Shown: one piece after another, positions 43,621-54,484 of the stretch
How the letters are laid out: the number at the start of each line of letters is the position of its first letter
How positions within the stretch are numbered: the stretch's first letter is position 1
NCBI GenBank assembly: GCA_014529385.2
Contig: CM043948.1
Span: forward strand, 21,389,951-21,453,950
DNA: 64,000 nucleotides
From: Adiantum capillus-veneris
Lineage: Eukaryota > Streptophyta > Polypodiopsida > Polypodiales > Pteridaceae
Direction: 5' to 3'
Translations under genes and position numbers: made by a program
Notes under the pieces: generated by a model
The model's input: only the letters and a program-made list of their open reading frames with translations
The model's database searches: none
What the model was told of the DNA's origin: nothing

Positions 43621-46600
43621 TCACTCCACAAAGGGGAGTAAGCCCAAAGCTTTGGGGAAAGCTTCAAGCTTCTCACAAGACAATGCCTTTGTGAAAAGAT
43701 CTGCAAGGTTGTCCTGTGTTGGCACATAAGCCAAGCTGATCTCTCCTGCTGAGAGCCTCTCCCTGACATAGTGGTAATGCACCTCAATGTGCTTTGTGCG
43801 AGCATGAAAAACTGGGTTCCTCACAACTGCCAATTCGCTCTAACTGTTAGTGTAGATAGTGTTGGCAGTGTCCTGTCCAACACCCAAGTCAGCCATAAGG
43901 CGTCTGAGCCATACACACTCAACCGTAGCTGTGAAGACTGCCCTGTACTCAGCCTCACAACTCGAAGTGGCCATAGTAGGTTGCTTCTTGCTCAACCATG
44001 ATATACATGAACTGCCAAGCATGAAACAAAAACCACTTGTGGACACTCGCGTGTCAAAACAACCAGCCCAATCTGAGTCCGAAAAATCATGTAAGTCTGG
44101 CGGCAATGATCCCCCCTTGGGATAAAACAAGCCAAGATGTAAAGTGCCACTAAGGTAGCGGAAAATCCTCTTGACAGCCTGCCAATGCTTAGACCCTAGG
44201 CTATGCATAAATTTGCTGACCTGCGAGACTGCAAACTGAATATATGGCCTCGTGTTGCATACATAAATGAGGCAGCCAACAGCAGTTTGGTAAAGAGTGA
44301 CATCAGCAGGATCGCCAGCATCATGTAGACTCAACTTCAAACCTGTTTCCATGGGAGTGGCAATAGGTTTGCAATCCTCAAGTCCAAACTTACATAGCAA
44401 TGTCTCTATGTAACTTTTCTGACACAAGGCAATACCACCATCACACTGCTTAAACTGTATACCCAAGTAATGATGCAACAGCCCCAAATCTTTCATCTTG
44501 AAAGTAGCATTCAAATCAGCCTTAAATTCAGCAATATGACTCTCATTTGGTCCAGTGATCAGTAAATCATCAACATAAAGAACCACAATGAGAAATACAT
44601 CATCCTCACGCTTTACATACAATGTGCTTTCTGTTAGACTGTTACGAAAGCCTCGTTTAACCAAATGAGTGTCAGCTTTCTCATACCAAGCACGAGGAGA
44701 TTGCTTCAACCTATACAAAGCCTTCTTACATTTGTACACTTTGTCCTCTTGTCCTTTTATGACAAAACCGCGAGGCTGCGTTACATAAACTTCCTCAAAT
44801 ATGTCACCATTCAGGAAAGCAGTAACAATGTCTGATTGATGTACATCCCAACCAAAATGAGCTGCCAATGAACATAGAAAACGTACAGTAGTCATACGAC
44901 AAGTGGGAGCAAAAGTCTCTTCATAATCTATGCCTTTTTGTTGTGCATAACCCTTTGCAACAAGTCGAGCCTTATGGCGATCGATCTCACCATCCGGCTT
45001 GCGTTTCAACTTGTAAACCCACTTCGTACCAATGGCCTTTTTGCCAGGAGGCAAATCACATAATGTCCATGTGTCATTCTCTATAAGTGCATCATATTCT
45101 GATTTCATGGCAGCAATCCAATTTTCTGAATTCTGTGCTTCATCAAAAGACAGAGGCTCCTCAACATCATGTAAACTAGACACAGCCAAAGCATAACAAT
45201 CTGATGCATAAGATGCATGGCGAGAGCTTGAACGAGTACGACTAGATAAAGGTGCATCCAATTTACTGTCACGCAAAGTGTGCACCAACCATTTTGGCAT
45301 ACCTCTAGCCTGCTCATTTTCAGCCCTTTCCTCATCAAGTACATCATGTACATCTGCATCAGTAATAGGCTGTTCTAAAACATTTTCAGAAACCCCCATA
45401 GGCTGTACATTTGCCTCATTGGAACTTACATTCGTATTTCCACCACTGAAAAGAGGCAACAAAGTGTCATAAATGTCCTGTGAGCTTACATTACTGTCTC
45501 TAGTACATGACAGCAAGGGCTGAACAGAGTCTTCCACAAACACTACATCCCGTGAAACCAGAATACGTTTTGTTTGCGGATGATACAACCTGTAACCTTT
45601 GCTTTCAACACTATAACCAACAAAAATACATTTGACAGCCTTATCATCCAATTTTCTACGCTGCACTTGTGGCACCAAAGCATATGCCAAATAGCCAAAA
45701 ACACGCATGTGCTCAATAGAAGGTTTTCTATCATGCCATGCTTCATATGGAGTAATAGACTGCAAAGCTTTCGTAGGACACCTGTTAAGTACATAAGTGG
45801 CACACATGATGGCCTCAAGCCAAAAAGAATGCGGCAAAGCTTGACTTTTGACCATACATCGTGCCATTTCCGTTAGTGACCTGTTTTTCCTCTCAGCAAC
45901 ACCATTTTGCTGAGGTGTATAAGCCACTGTACATTGGTGTTTTATCCCACAACTAGCCAGAAATGCATTAAATTCATGAGACATATACTCCCCCTCTCGA
46001 TCGGAACGGAGGGTGCCCATAGTACATTTTGAGACATTTTCAGCCATAGCCAAAAATTGTTTGAAGCACATAAAAACTTCGGACTTCGCTTTAAGCGGAA
46101 ATACCCATGCATGCCTGGAGTAATCATCAATGAAAGTCACGAAGTACAGGTAATTGCCCAAGGACGGAGTTTGCATGGGCCCACAAACATCACTATGCAC
46201 AAGCTGCAACCTGCATGTGGCCCTAACTGAACCATCCTTTGGAAACTTAGAACGCTGCATTTTACCTAGAATACAGCCTTCACAAACATGTTTGGCAGGT
46301 GCTTCAAGAGGCGGCAAAGAAGCAACCATATCAGATTTCTGCAAACACAGCAAACTGGCAAAATTCAGATGCCCAAAATGTGCATGCCAAAGTTTTGCAT
46401 CTAAAATAGCCCTTGAATCTGCAACAACATTTGCAAAATTTTGTCCACACTTGTCATACAAAGTGAGCTTATACAGCCCACGGCACAAATGCCCAGATGC
46501 AACAATTTCATCACCAAAACTGAGATCATGAACTGTACATCTGTCATCCACAAATTTGACTACAAGTCCAAGTCTAGCAAGTGCGGATACAGACAAGAGA

Positions 46601-47292
46601 TTCTTCTTGATCCCAGGTACATAAAGTGCATCAACAAGTGTGAAGGAACTTCCATTAGCAGCAGTGAGCACAATCTTTCCAACTCCCTGAACTGGATAAG
46701 AGGCGTTGTTGGCACAAGTGACTGAATTCCCATGAGGGACAGACTCGAGAGAGGTAAACAATCCACGATGTGAGGTAATGTGCTTTGTAGCACCACTGTC
46801 GAAATACCACACATGTGAATCTGCAGCAACTGACAAGCATGCATCATGGACAGCAGGATTGTAAGTGCACTCTGCGCTAAAAGCCCATTCTGCATCAACA
46901 TCAGCATCACAATCTCCTTTCACAGAAGACTCAACAATGGATGCATTTGTAGTGGAACCAGCATTTGCAGTGGAACCACCCTCTTTCTTCTTAGCCTCTT
47001 TGGCCTTCAACTTAGGACACGACTTGATCAAGTGATCATTGGCTTTACAATAATGGCAACGCATCTTCTTTTTGCCCTTATCACCAGAATTGCCAGACAA
47101 AGTGCTGCCACCAGAAGCATTAGGAACAGAATTTTTGCCACTCACAGCAGAACCATAAGAAGTGGATGCATTACTGTTACCACCCTTTCTTTGAGAAGCA
47201 ATAAAAGCCTGTTCAACTGCACGACCTAGTCCTGTTTTTTCTAGAAAGTGACTCTTGCAACAGCAATGTGCATAATGCATCAAACTTGACAA
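43621..47292 (-). pseudogene. pol of element G: protease, integrase, RT, RNase H
   Basis: A 1150-residue frame (47292-43840) plus an in-frame continuation to 43621 after one stop. In order: zinc knuckle CHYCKANDHLIKSC at about residue 79; protease WYFDSGATKHIT; integrase zinc domain (HFGHLN; CEGCILGK) and core with LVHSDVCGPMQ, FIDDYSRHAWVFPL, LRSDREGEYM and TPQQNGVAERKN; RT with KARLVAKGYAQQKGIDYEET, QSDIVTAFLNGD and VVLYVDDLLITGP; RNase H with SDSDWAGC and SSCEAEYRAV. The third RNase H position reads IYTNS and then a stop (usually IYxDNxSA), so both the Asp and the frame are lost there. The tail VPTQDNLADLFTKAL is typical of copia. Apart from this it looks functional. Confidence 0.95.
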
Positions 47293-47965
47293 CTTCAGGA
47301 TTTCCTTGGGTCATCAGTCTCCAAGTACTAGCAAAAGTCTGGTAGGAATCTGGTAAGGCATCAAGAACAGTCTGCACAAGGGAACTGTCCGAAATGACTT
47401 CACCTGCAGAAATGAGTTGCTCATTGATATCCTTGACACTAGCAAGGAAAGTGTCCATATCATCTTCCTCATGCATAATCTTCGACTCTAGCTCTTTACG
47501 CAGCAAAGCAATTTTAGCCTCATTGCGGCTTGCATAAAGACCTGCTAGAATATCCCAAGCCTGTTTTGCAGATTTTGCTGAACGGATGTGAGGAATAATG
47601 GTGCGCTTCACAGACAACGCAATCAATGCATGAGCCTGCGCATCCTTAACATCCCAACGAGCTTCTTCTGCCGTAGACAAAACAACTCTAACAGCTGCAA
47701 TCCTTGCAGCAAGACCTGCAACATCCTCAACATCGCCTACATCTTCAGAACCAGGACGTACATCAATGCCCTGCACAATGTTCCAGACACCTTTTGACAC
47801 AAGAACATGTTGCATCATATAAGCCCACATAGGGTAGTTGTCCCCATCCAACCTGTCCTCAGCAGCAAACATCTTGAACACATCTGTGTTGTTGTTGTCA
47901 GCCATGGTAAATGCTGCACCTGATGTGAAAACTGCCAGAAAATAGGAGAAATGGAGCGGGAACAA
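47213..47965 (-). pseudogene. gag of element G
   Basis: The likely start is the ATG giving MADNNNTDVFKMFAAEDRLD near 47906, not the upstream ATG at 47965. Copia gag motifs follow: GDNYPMWAYMMQHVL, AQAHALIALSVKRTIIPHIR, AKQAWDILAGLYASRNEAKI, MDTFLASVKDINEQLISAGE and LVQTVLDALPDSYQTF. It overlaps the pol frame by 80 bases in another frame, where a shift near 47213-47292 separates gag from the zinc knuckle. In copia elements the two normally form one polyprotein, so this is a frame-shifting mutation, although a programmed shift cannot be excluded. Confidence 0.92.
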
Positions 47966-48253
47966 CTTGTGCTATATAGCACAAACCGTAGAAGACTATA
48001 AGGCACCTATTATGCAGAAAACCGCACTGACAAAAATTCTGCACAAAATGACAAAATAGCATGTGCAGTACTGCCTGTAGTGGAAACGGAGGCCGAAATG
48101 AGCCCAAATCAAAATTCTGAGCAGACCAACCTCTTCGAGCTTGCCCAAAATATTTGTCGACCTGCGAATGCTCGCCAAAGCTCACTGAAATCGGAGAAAG
48201 TGAGCAGGCGTGTACTGGAGCAGCTGGCGACTAAGCCGGGGAGGACGTGACCT

Positions 48254-48265
48254 GCTCTGATACCA
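48254..48265 (-). other. Primer binding site, initiator-Met type, element G
   Basis: The minus strand TGGTATCAGAGC is a perfect match to the standard plant copia primer site; the LTR starts two bases further on. Confidence 0.96.
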
Positions 48266-48267
48266 AT

Positions 48268-48494
48268 TGTTGGAATTAGGGTTGCAGAGAAACACACACA
48301 GGTTGGAGAAGACGAAGGAAGCTCAAGGCACACAATAGAGAGTGTGTTACTTAGTGTGCAATGGAAAGATAGTTAGCCCTAGAGTGATGGGCGTATATAC
48401 AATGCACGGGGGAAAAAACCTCCTAAAGAGGGAAAAAATGCCCCGGCGGTCCTAGTGTGTTCACACACATCACTACCACATGTATATGGTAACA
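48268..48494 (-). repeat. 5' LTR of element G (227 bp)
   Basis: Carries the extra 10 bp GAGTGATGGG relative to the 3' LTR. Ends abut the target duplication CACGT at 48495-48499. Confidence 0.96.
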
Positions 48495-48499
48495 CACGT

Positions 48500-49429
48500 T
48501 TATTTACTTTTGTCAGTTTTTTGCACTTTTTTTATACTTTTGGCAAGTATACAACTTGTGAGAGTCCCTGGACAAGTTTCAACAAGTTTGGACAAAATCT
48601 GATCAAGTTTATCAACTATTTGGTGTCTGTAGACTCTGATTTCGTGAATCTGGCTTAAGTCTCACTTTTGGGATCCAAATTTCACCAAAATTGATTTTTG
48701 AGGTCTACTTGATGTGTTTGACCTTGTGGTATACTCAAATTTGAAAAATCATCAAGTTTTGAAACAGATATAAATAATCGCGATTATTTACTCCAGATAG
48801 ATTTTTGCAAGATTTGGTCCCAACTTTGACACAGATCTGTTAAGCACCTTAAGTTAAGGTCACTAGCCAAGTTTCATCAAGTGTGGACAATTTTTGGTCA
48901 AATGGTCATCAATTATCTGTCCGCAGACTAAATTTGCAATCTTAGTCACAAATTTCACTCCAATGGTCCAAATCTTACCAAATTTGGTTTGTGGGCTTAT
49001 TACAACATGATGAAACTGGTGGTATGCATACTTGGTCAAAAACAGTGAAAAATAGGGTAGATGTAAATAATCACGATTATTTACTTATAATAAATTTTTA
49101 CAATTTTTTGGTCAATTGAGCATGTACACATGTTTATCACATCAACATAAGCCTATGAATCAAGTTTCAACAAGTTCGGATAAATTTATACTCAAGGTTC
49201 AAAAAGTTTGTACAAACTTTAGTTTTTACCCAGTAATTTGTCAGTTTAGTGATCCAAATCTCTTGAGCCTTTAAAAAAGTTGTTTGTACACATGTAATGA
49301 GTCAATGGCATGAACCCTGGCCAATTTAGAGCAGAAAGTTAATAATCACGATTATTAACTTTACGCTTAAAATGACCACTTTTTTGCAATTTTCTCAAAG
49401 ACAGCCTTTACATGATGTATTTTAAGCCT
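48500..49429 (-). repeat. Leader of element E with palindromic repeats
   Basis: Non-coding. Palindromes at 48770-48791 (centre CGCG; inner 20 bases perfectly palindromic), 49063-49084 (centre CACG) and 49336-49361 (centre CACG, variant arms AAGTTAATAAT/ATTATTAACTT). A fourth is split by element G (43315-43328 plus 48500-48507). With element G and one CACGT removed, the centres are 284, 293 and 275 bp apart. Between them recur diverged blocks such as CAAGTTTCAACAAGTTTGGA and CCAAATTT. This is an old tandem array in which the palindrome is the best-conserved part. Confidence 0.82.
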
Positions 49430-49935
49430 ATGAATCAAGCCAAAACTTAATTTGGCCTAAAATATCAGTAAAAAGTAAAAAATCTGAGTTTTGGCCAACT
49501 CTTGAAATTTTTTACCTCGAAGTGTCTTTGAGCTTACCCACATCAGTCGGATTGAGTGGATTCGAGTCTTTTCAAGCTATTTCTAGCCTTAGACCTGAAA
49601 TTTTGCAACTTACAATAACCACTCACACTTGATTCTTTTAGAGAGAGCAATGTTTTGAAATCCACCTTGGATCCTACTTACCCTACTCCTAGATTCTCAT
49701 GCAATGGGGTTGTGAAAAATGTCCACAAACACTCGTTTTCTTGTGTTTTTAATGTTTTTCAGACTCTTGATCTTAAAACTTATCTCGTCTACTAAGGATT
49801 CTCCAGATCCTAATCTAAATCTACAATCCTACAGTCTAAAGGTACTCAGCAAGTACGATTACTTTCAAGCTACCTCTACACAGCAAAAGACAAAAATCTT
49901 AAGCTATGCGATTTCTAAAAGAATAGGTCTCTTCG
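49430..49935 (-). other. Leader segment A, element E
   Basis: Non-coding sequence between the primer site and the palindromic repeats. It is duplicated at 50852-51458 (shared blocks: GAGTTTTGGCCAACTCTTGA, CCTCGAAGT, GAGAGAGCAATGTT, CACAAACACTCGTTTTCTTG). Confidence 0.8.
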
Positions 49936-49954
49936 ATCCCCGATAGCGGTGCCA
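49936..49954 (-). other. Primer binding site, tRNA-Asp type, element E
   Basis: The minus strand TGGCACCGCTATCGGGGAT resembles TGGCGCCGTTGCCGGGGAT with four changes and lies two bases from the LTR end. Confidence 0.82.
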
Positions 49955-49956
49955 AA

Positions 49957-50851
49957 TGTGGGACGTATGTCTAACCTCACCATCCTATCTTATTGCAGTA
50001 TTAGCGAGAACCACAATTAATTTGTCAAACCATGGAACGAAGCTGACTCAACTAGTGTATAGAGGCTACAAGAGGTTGTCGATATCTCGAAAAAAAACTA
50101 ACAACTCGCATCTAACTCAAGCTACACTCAAGTGACTGAAATCACCAAAAGCCAATCGCTCATCGGCAAGCAAATCACATCGGTTACAGCATCAAATGAC
50201 ATCCAAACGTGATGAAACTTCTAGGACAAGTTTATAAGACCTAAGCACACATGCCTATGGTCTCAACCCCCACTTTAGGTCAAGTTTCAAAATTGCAATT
50301 ATTAACAGAAAAACGGATTTTTGATCTAGTCGTTTTCGACCCAGAATGCATCTAAATGCTTAGCAATGATGCCCCAATATCCTGCCTATGCTTAGTTTTT
50401 TATTTGAACATGTAAATTTCTAGTTATGATGAAATTAGGCCACGAGTCGACGACGCCAAAAGCTACGAAATACTGTGAATGGCTTATGTCAATGCGTAGA
50501 GCTCTTACCTATGGTTTCAATGCAACAAAGGCAATCGCAATGTGACAACGAGAGAGGGAGTAGGAAGCACGAGAAGGAGAGAAGTGAGCGTCGTTAGCTT
50601 ATAAAAACTCACAAAAATTGGATTTTATACCTTAGCCAAGGTTTTTGGGTGGTCAAAACTAATAATCTGGGGTTCTACCAAAGCTGGAAAATGACTATCT
50701 GATACAATCTGGAAGCTTGTAGCCCCGGCTCATTGATTACAAGGTTTATCCAAGAAAATAAGACTTACAATATTCCCGATTCATAAAAAATAATAAATGT
50801 TTTACAAGGAGAACTCCGGAAAATGGTGTTCGCATTAGATTGCTGCTAACA
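49957..50851 (-). repeat. LTR A of element E (895 bp)
   Basis: On the minus strand it starts TGTTAGCAGCAA and ends CGTCCCACA. A TATA box (TATAAAAT, minus strand) lies at 50622-50629, about 220 bp in. It matches LTR B (51481-52401) along its length, with B longer by 26 bp. Confidence 0.85.
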
Positions 50852-51480
50852 AAGCCTGTGAATCAAGTTAAAACTTATTTTGGCCTAAAATGTCAAGAGA
50901 AAGTAAATAAGCTGAGTTTTGGCCAACTCTTGAAATTTTTACCTCGAAGTTTCTTTGAGTTTACCAACTGGTTCAGACAACTTTTAGACTTACTCTCCAG
51001 TAGTATTGAGTGGTTTCGAGTCTTTTTGCGTAATTTTTAGCCATAGACCTAAAATTTTGCAACTTCCAATAACAACTCACACTTGATTCTTTCAGAGAGA
51101 GCAATGTTATGAAATCCACCTCGGATCCTACTTAGCCTAGTCCTAGGTTCTCATGCAATGGGGTTATGGAAAGTATCCACAAACACTCGTTTTCTTGTTT
51201 TTTATGGTTTTCATAGCCTTGATCTTAAGACTTGTCTCATCTACAATAATTCTCCAAATCCTAATCTAAATCTATAATCCTACAATCATAAAGGCACTCA
51301 GCAAGTACAATTACTTCCAAGCTACCTCTACACAGCAAAAGACGACAATCTTACGCTATGCGGTTTCTAAAATAAATTTTTGAACTCTAGGAAAACCTAG
51401 AGGAAGTTAAAGGAAAACTTCACAAGACGCTTCTGTTCTTCCCTAGTTAGGTCTCTTTGATCCTCGGCACTGGTGACAAA
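50852..51480 (-). other. Leader segment B with decayed primer site
   Basis: A second copy of the post-LTR leader, ending at about 51459-51478 in a degenerate primer site (minus TGTCACCAGTGCCGAGGATC). The order LTR B, primer site, leader, LTR A, primer site, leader shows that an LTR-leader unit was duplicated in tandem. Confidence 0.75.
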
Positions 51481-52401
51481 TATGGGACGCATGTCTAACC
51501 TCACCATCCTATCTTATTGCAGTATTAGCGAGAACCACGATTAATTTGTCAAACCATGGGACGAAGCTGAGTCGACTAGTGCACAGAGGCTACAAGAGGG
51601 TGTCAATCTCTCAGAAAACAATCAACAACTCGCATCTAACTCAAGCTTCACTCCAAGTGACTAAAATCACCAGAAGCCAATTGCTCATCGACAAACAAAT
51701 CACATCCGTTACAGCATCAAATGACATCTAAACATAATGAAACTTCTAGGACCTGTTTATAAGACCTAAGCACATATGTTTATGGTCTTAACTCCCACTT
51801 TAGGTCAAGTTCCAAAATCACGATTATTAACAGCAGTGGATTTTTGACCTAGTCGTTTTCGACCCAGAATGCTCTAAATGCATAGCAATGATGCCCCAAT
51901 ACCCCTCCTATGCTTAGTTTTCTATTTAAAAGTGTAAATTCCTAGTTATGATGAAATTAGGCCGCGGGTCGGCGATGCCAAAAGCTAAGAAATACGGTGA
52001 ACTGCTTACGTCAATGCGTAGAGATCTTACCTGCGATTGCAATGCAACAAACGCAATCATAATGTGACAACTGGGGAGGGATTAGGAAGCGCGAGAAAGA
52101 GAGGAGTGAGCGTTGTTAGCTCACGTTGTGTATTTCATTATCCAGAACTTCTAAAAAACTTACAAAAATTGACTTTTATACTTTAGCCAAGGTTTTTGGG
52201 TGGTCAAAAATAATAATCTGGAGTTCTACCAAAGCTAGGAAATGACTGGCTGATACAATCTGGAAGCTTGTAGCCCCGGCTCATTAATTAGAGAGTTTAT
52301 CCAAGAAATTAGGAGTTACAATATTGCCAATTTATCAAAATAATAATTGACTTACAAAGAGAACTCCAAAAAATGGTATCCACGTTAGCTTGCTGCTAAC
52401 A
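51481..52401 (-). repeat. LTR B of element E (921 bp)
   Basis: Starts TGTTAGCAGCAA on the minus strand at 52401, directly against a broken copia RT frame, so this is the outer edge of the insertion. It ends TCCCATA, with CA mutated to TA. TATA box TATAAAAG on the minus strand at 52173-52180. Confidence 0.85.
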
Positions 52402-53201
52402 TAGTGCATTTCAAGTATTTCAATACACGCTTTGATGCAGACCAATGCTTAAGAAAAGGACATGCAAGATGTTGTTCAAGATAATTAGCAACAAACAGAA
52501 TATCTGGATGAGTGTTCATGCCAACAAATTAAAGACATCCAATCAAGTTAGCATAAGATTGATTTGTGACAAGTGGACCGCCATTGTCAGAAGTGTTCTT
52601 CGTAGAGCTCGCAAGACAAGGTGTGTTGACCGAATGTGCAGATTCCATACCAAATTTTTGGATAGTATTTGCGATAAATTTTGATGTCTAAGGAATAGAA
52701 TACCTTTTGTACGGTTCCGTTGGATCCGAATGCTAAGACATGAGTGAATCTCTCCAAGATCCACCATATCAAATGTAGAAGACAATAACTTTTTCACTTG
52801 CTGAAGAAAACCCAAATCATGGAAACAAGGATGGTATCATCCACATAAAGAGCAAGAATCACAAAACTACTACCTTGGTGTTTTATGTACAAGTTGGGGT
52901 CTGAAGAGCAAGAGATGAATCCTTTAGAGGTCAGAAAAAAATCAAATTTTGTATACAAGGCTCGCAAAGCTTATTTGAGACCATATAGTACCTGATGGAG
53001 TTGAGCAACAAGGTCTTATTTACCTGGAATAACAAACCCTTTTGGTTGTTCCATATAAATTTCATCTTCCAAGTCACCATTAAGAAAAGCAGTTTGCACA
53101 TCCATTTGATGAGCTTCTAAATCAAATTGAACGGCAAATGCCAATAAAAACTCGAACACTTGTAATGTGAAGAATTTGTGAAAAGGTATCTTGATCATCA
53201 A
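52402..53201 (-). pseudogene. Reverse transcriptase C-terminal two-thirds, element H
   Basis: Reads FDLEAHQMDVQTAFLNGDLE, DEIYMEQPKGFVIPGK, then, across frame breaks, QQVKKLLSSTFDMVDLGEIH and ANLIGCL, a stop, NTHPDILFVANYLEQHLACP, HWSASKRVLKYLKCT. These follow the copia RT order. The YVDD region (about 52840) is readable only in pieces. The break at 52402 is the insertion point of element E. Confidence 0.85.
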
Positions 53202-53679
53202 TACCAGCTACTTGGGAGTAACCTTTTGCAACTAAATGTGCCTTGAACTTGTCAAAAGATCCATTTTCTTTTACTTTTATCTTATACATCCACTTACACT
53301 TAATAGTTGTACGACCAGGAGGTAGTTCAGTTAGTATCCATGTACCTTTAGAGATAAGAGAAGCGTACTCTACTTCCATAGCCTCTTGCCATTGATCCTT
53401 TTGTGGTGAAGAGATAGCTTCATCATAAGTAATGGTATCTGCAGAAGTAGAGAAAGAATTATCAACAATATCGTCATCATAAGCATGACATGAGCCATGT
53501 TCAAAATCAATAGGCAGATCAACAAAAATATCAATATCATCATTGGCAACATTTGGAATGGATGGTTGTGAAGAGGAAATATGCTCTATAGGAAGAGTTT
53601 CATCATCTAAAAGAAATAAAAAAGCCTGAAGCAATGATTTCGTATCATTAGAATCATCCATAGACCATGAGCCTCCCAT
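53122..53679 (-). pseudogene. Integrase-RT linker and RT N-terminus, element H
   Basis: An acidic linker (DDDIVDNSFSTSADTITYDE) leads into AISSPQKDQWQEAMEVEYAS, GTWILTELPPGRTTIKCKWM and FKAHLVAKGYSQVAGIDDQD, the copia RT start (usual KARLVAKGxxQxxGIDYxET). It overlaps the downstream RT frame because of a frameshift near 53160. Confidence 0.88.
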
Positions 53680-53714
53680 AAGCTACTCGTTAAAAGTATC
53701 ATCACGATTCACAA

Positions 53715-54484
53715 TTAATTTCTTGGAGGAAGGGTCATAGAATCTGTAGCCTTTAGAAGTGTCATAATATCCAATAAAAATAACTTTAAGACCGGGAGCA
53801 TCAAGCTTTGTTCGTGTTTCTTTGGGAACATGAATATAAGCAATACATCCAACGATTCAAAAATGAGATACAGAAGGAATTTCACCTGTCCATGCTGTGA
53901 TGGGTATCTTACCAGAGGGTGCAGTAGTAGGAAGATGATTCTTAATAAATATTGCTGACAAAGTAGCTTCAACCCAAAAAACACGAGATAAACCAGAATG
54001 AATTAGCATACATCTTACAACATCGAGAATAGTGCGATTCTTTTGTTTAGCAACGCTGATGAATTCTATTCGCCTCCATTGTCACTATAAAGCTTCTTAA
54101 GACGACGACCAGTTTGAAGTTCCACAGTCTTGTGAAATTATTTGAAAATAGATAAGGCCTCAAATTTTTGTCTAAGTAGAAATACAGTCGTATACCTTGA
54201 GAAATCATCAATGAACGTAATGAAGTAGAAATATTGTGATCTTGAAGAAGGTAGAGGTCCACATATATCAGTAGAACAAGATCCAATATATCATAAGAAT
54301 GAGTTGTATTTGAAAGAGGAAAGCGTTTACGACTATGTTTCCCAAGAGCACAAAACTCACAAGCTTCCATATGGGGATGAGCTTTAAGATACATGCCATG
54401 AACAAGATCACGACGTTGAAGATCAAGGAAATTTGAGAAACGAACAAACAAAACGGTGATACCATACTTTGCAATCATGATCAC
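53715..54484 (-). pseudogene. Integrase, element H
   Basis: From 54484: HGMYLKAHPHMEACEFCALG and KHSRKRFPLSNTTHSYDILD, the zinc domain and the start of the core. Frame breaks follow, then a C-terminal region (53984-53715) with AWVEATLSAIFIKN-like coding in another frame and the copia-typical PxxHxxxFG region. The catalytic residues are obscured by substitutions and stops, so the enzyme is dead. Confidence 0.7.

Larger units (their letters stand above)
43329..48494 (-). mobile_element. Element G: nearly intact Ty1/copia retrotransposon
   Basis: LTRs 43329-43545 (217 bp) and 48268-48494 (227 bp), both TG...CA, are flanked by the 5-bp target duplication CACGT (43324-43328 and 48495-48499). The minus-strand order gag, protease, integrase, RT, RNase H defines Ty1/copia. 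The LTRs differ by two substitutions and one 10-bp indel, so the insertion is recent. One frame change between gag and pol and one stop in RNase H separate it from an intact polyprotein. It sits inside a palindromic leader repeat of element E. Confidence 0.97.
24130..52401 (-). mobile_element. Element E: nested Ty3/gypsy element with C-terminal protease-like domain
   Basis: Minus-strand order: 5' LTR, tRNA-Asp-type primer site, leader with palindromic repeats, short upstream ORF, gag, protease 1, charged linker, RT, RNase H, two integrase zinc modules, integrase core and C-terminus, protease-like domain 2, tail. The span includes later insertions F (27422-34334), G (43329-48494), two TTAA elements (25868-27207, 40582-41919) and a 266-bp TIR element (42311-42576). 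With these removed it is about 13 kb including the duplicated LTR-leader block. No 3' LTR was found. The gag and protease are related to elements B and I. Scattered stops show it is inactive. Confidence 0.85.

Noticed and set aside
43859-47797. Plus-strand frames opposite the copia element G polyprotein
   Set aside because: Antisense shadows of a clear 1150-residue pol frame.
48770-49361. CRISPR-like array, because palindromic repeats recur at regular spacing
   Set aside because: The DNA is plant nuclear, the spacing is ~280 bp, the spacers are homologous to each other, and no cas genes are present.
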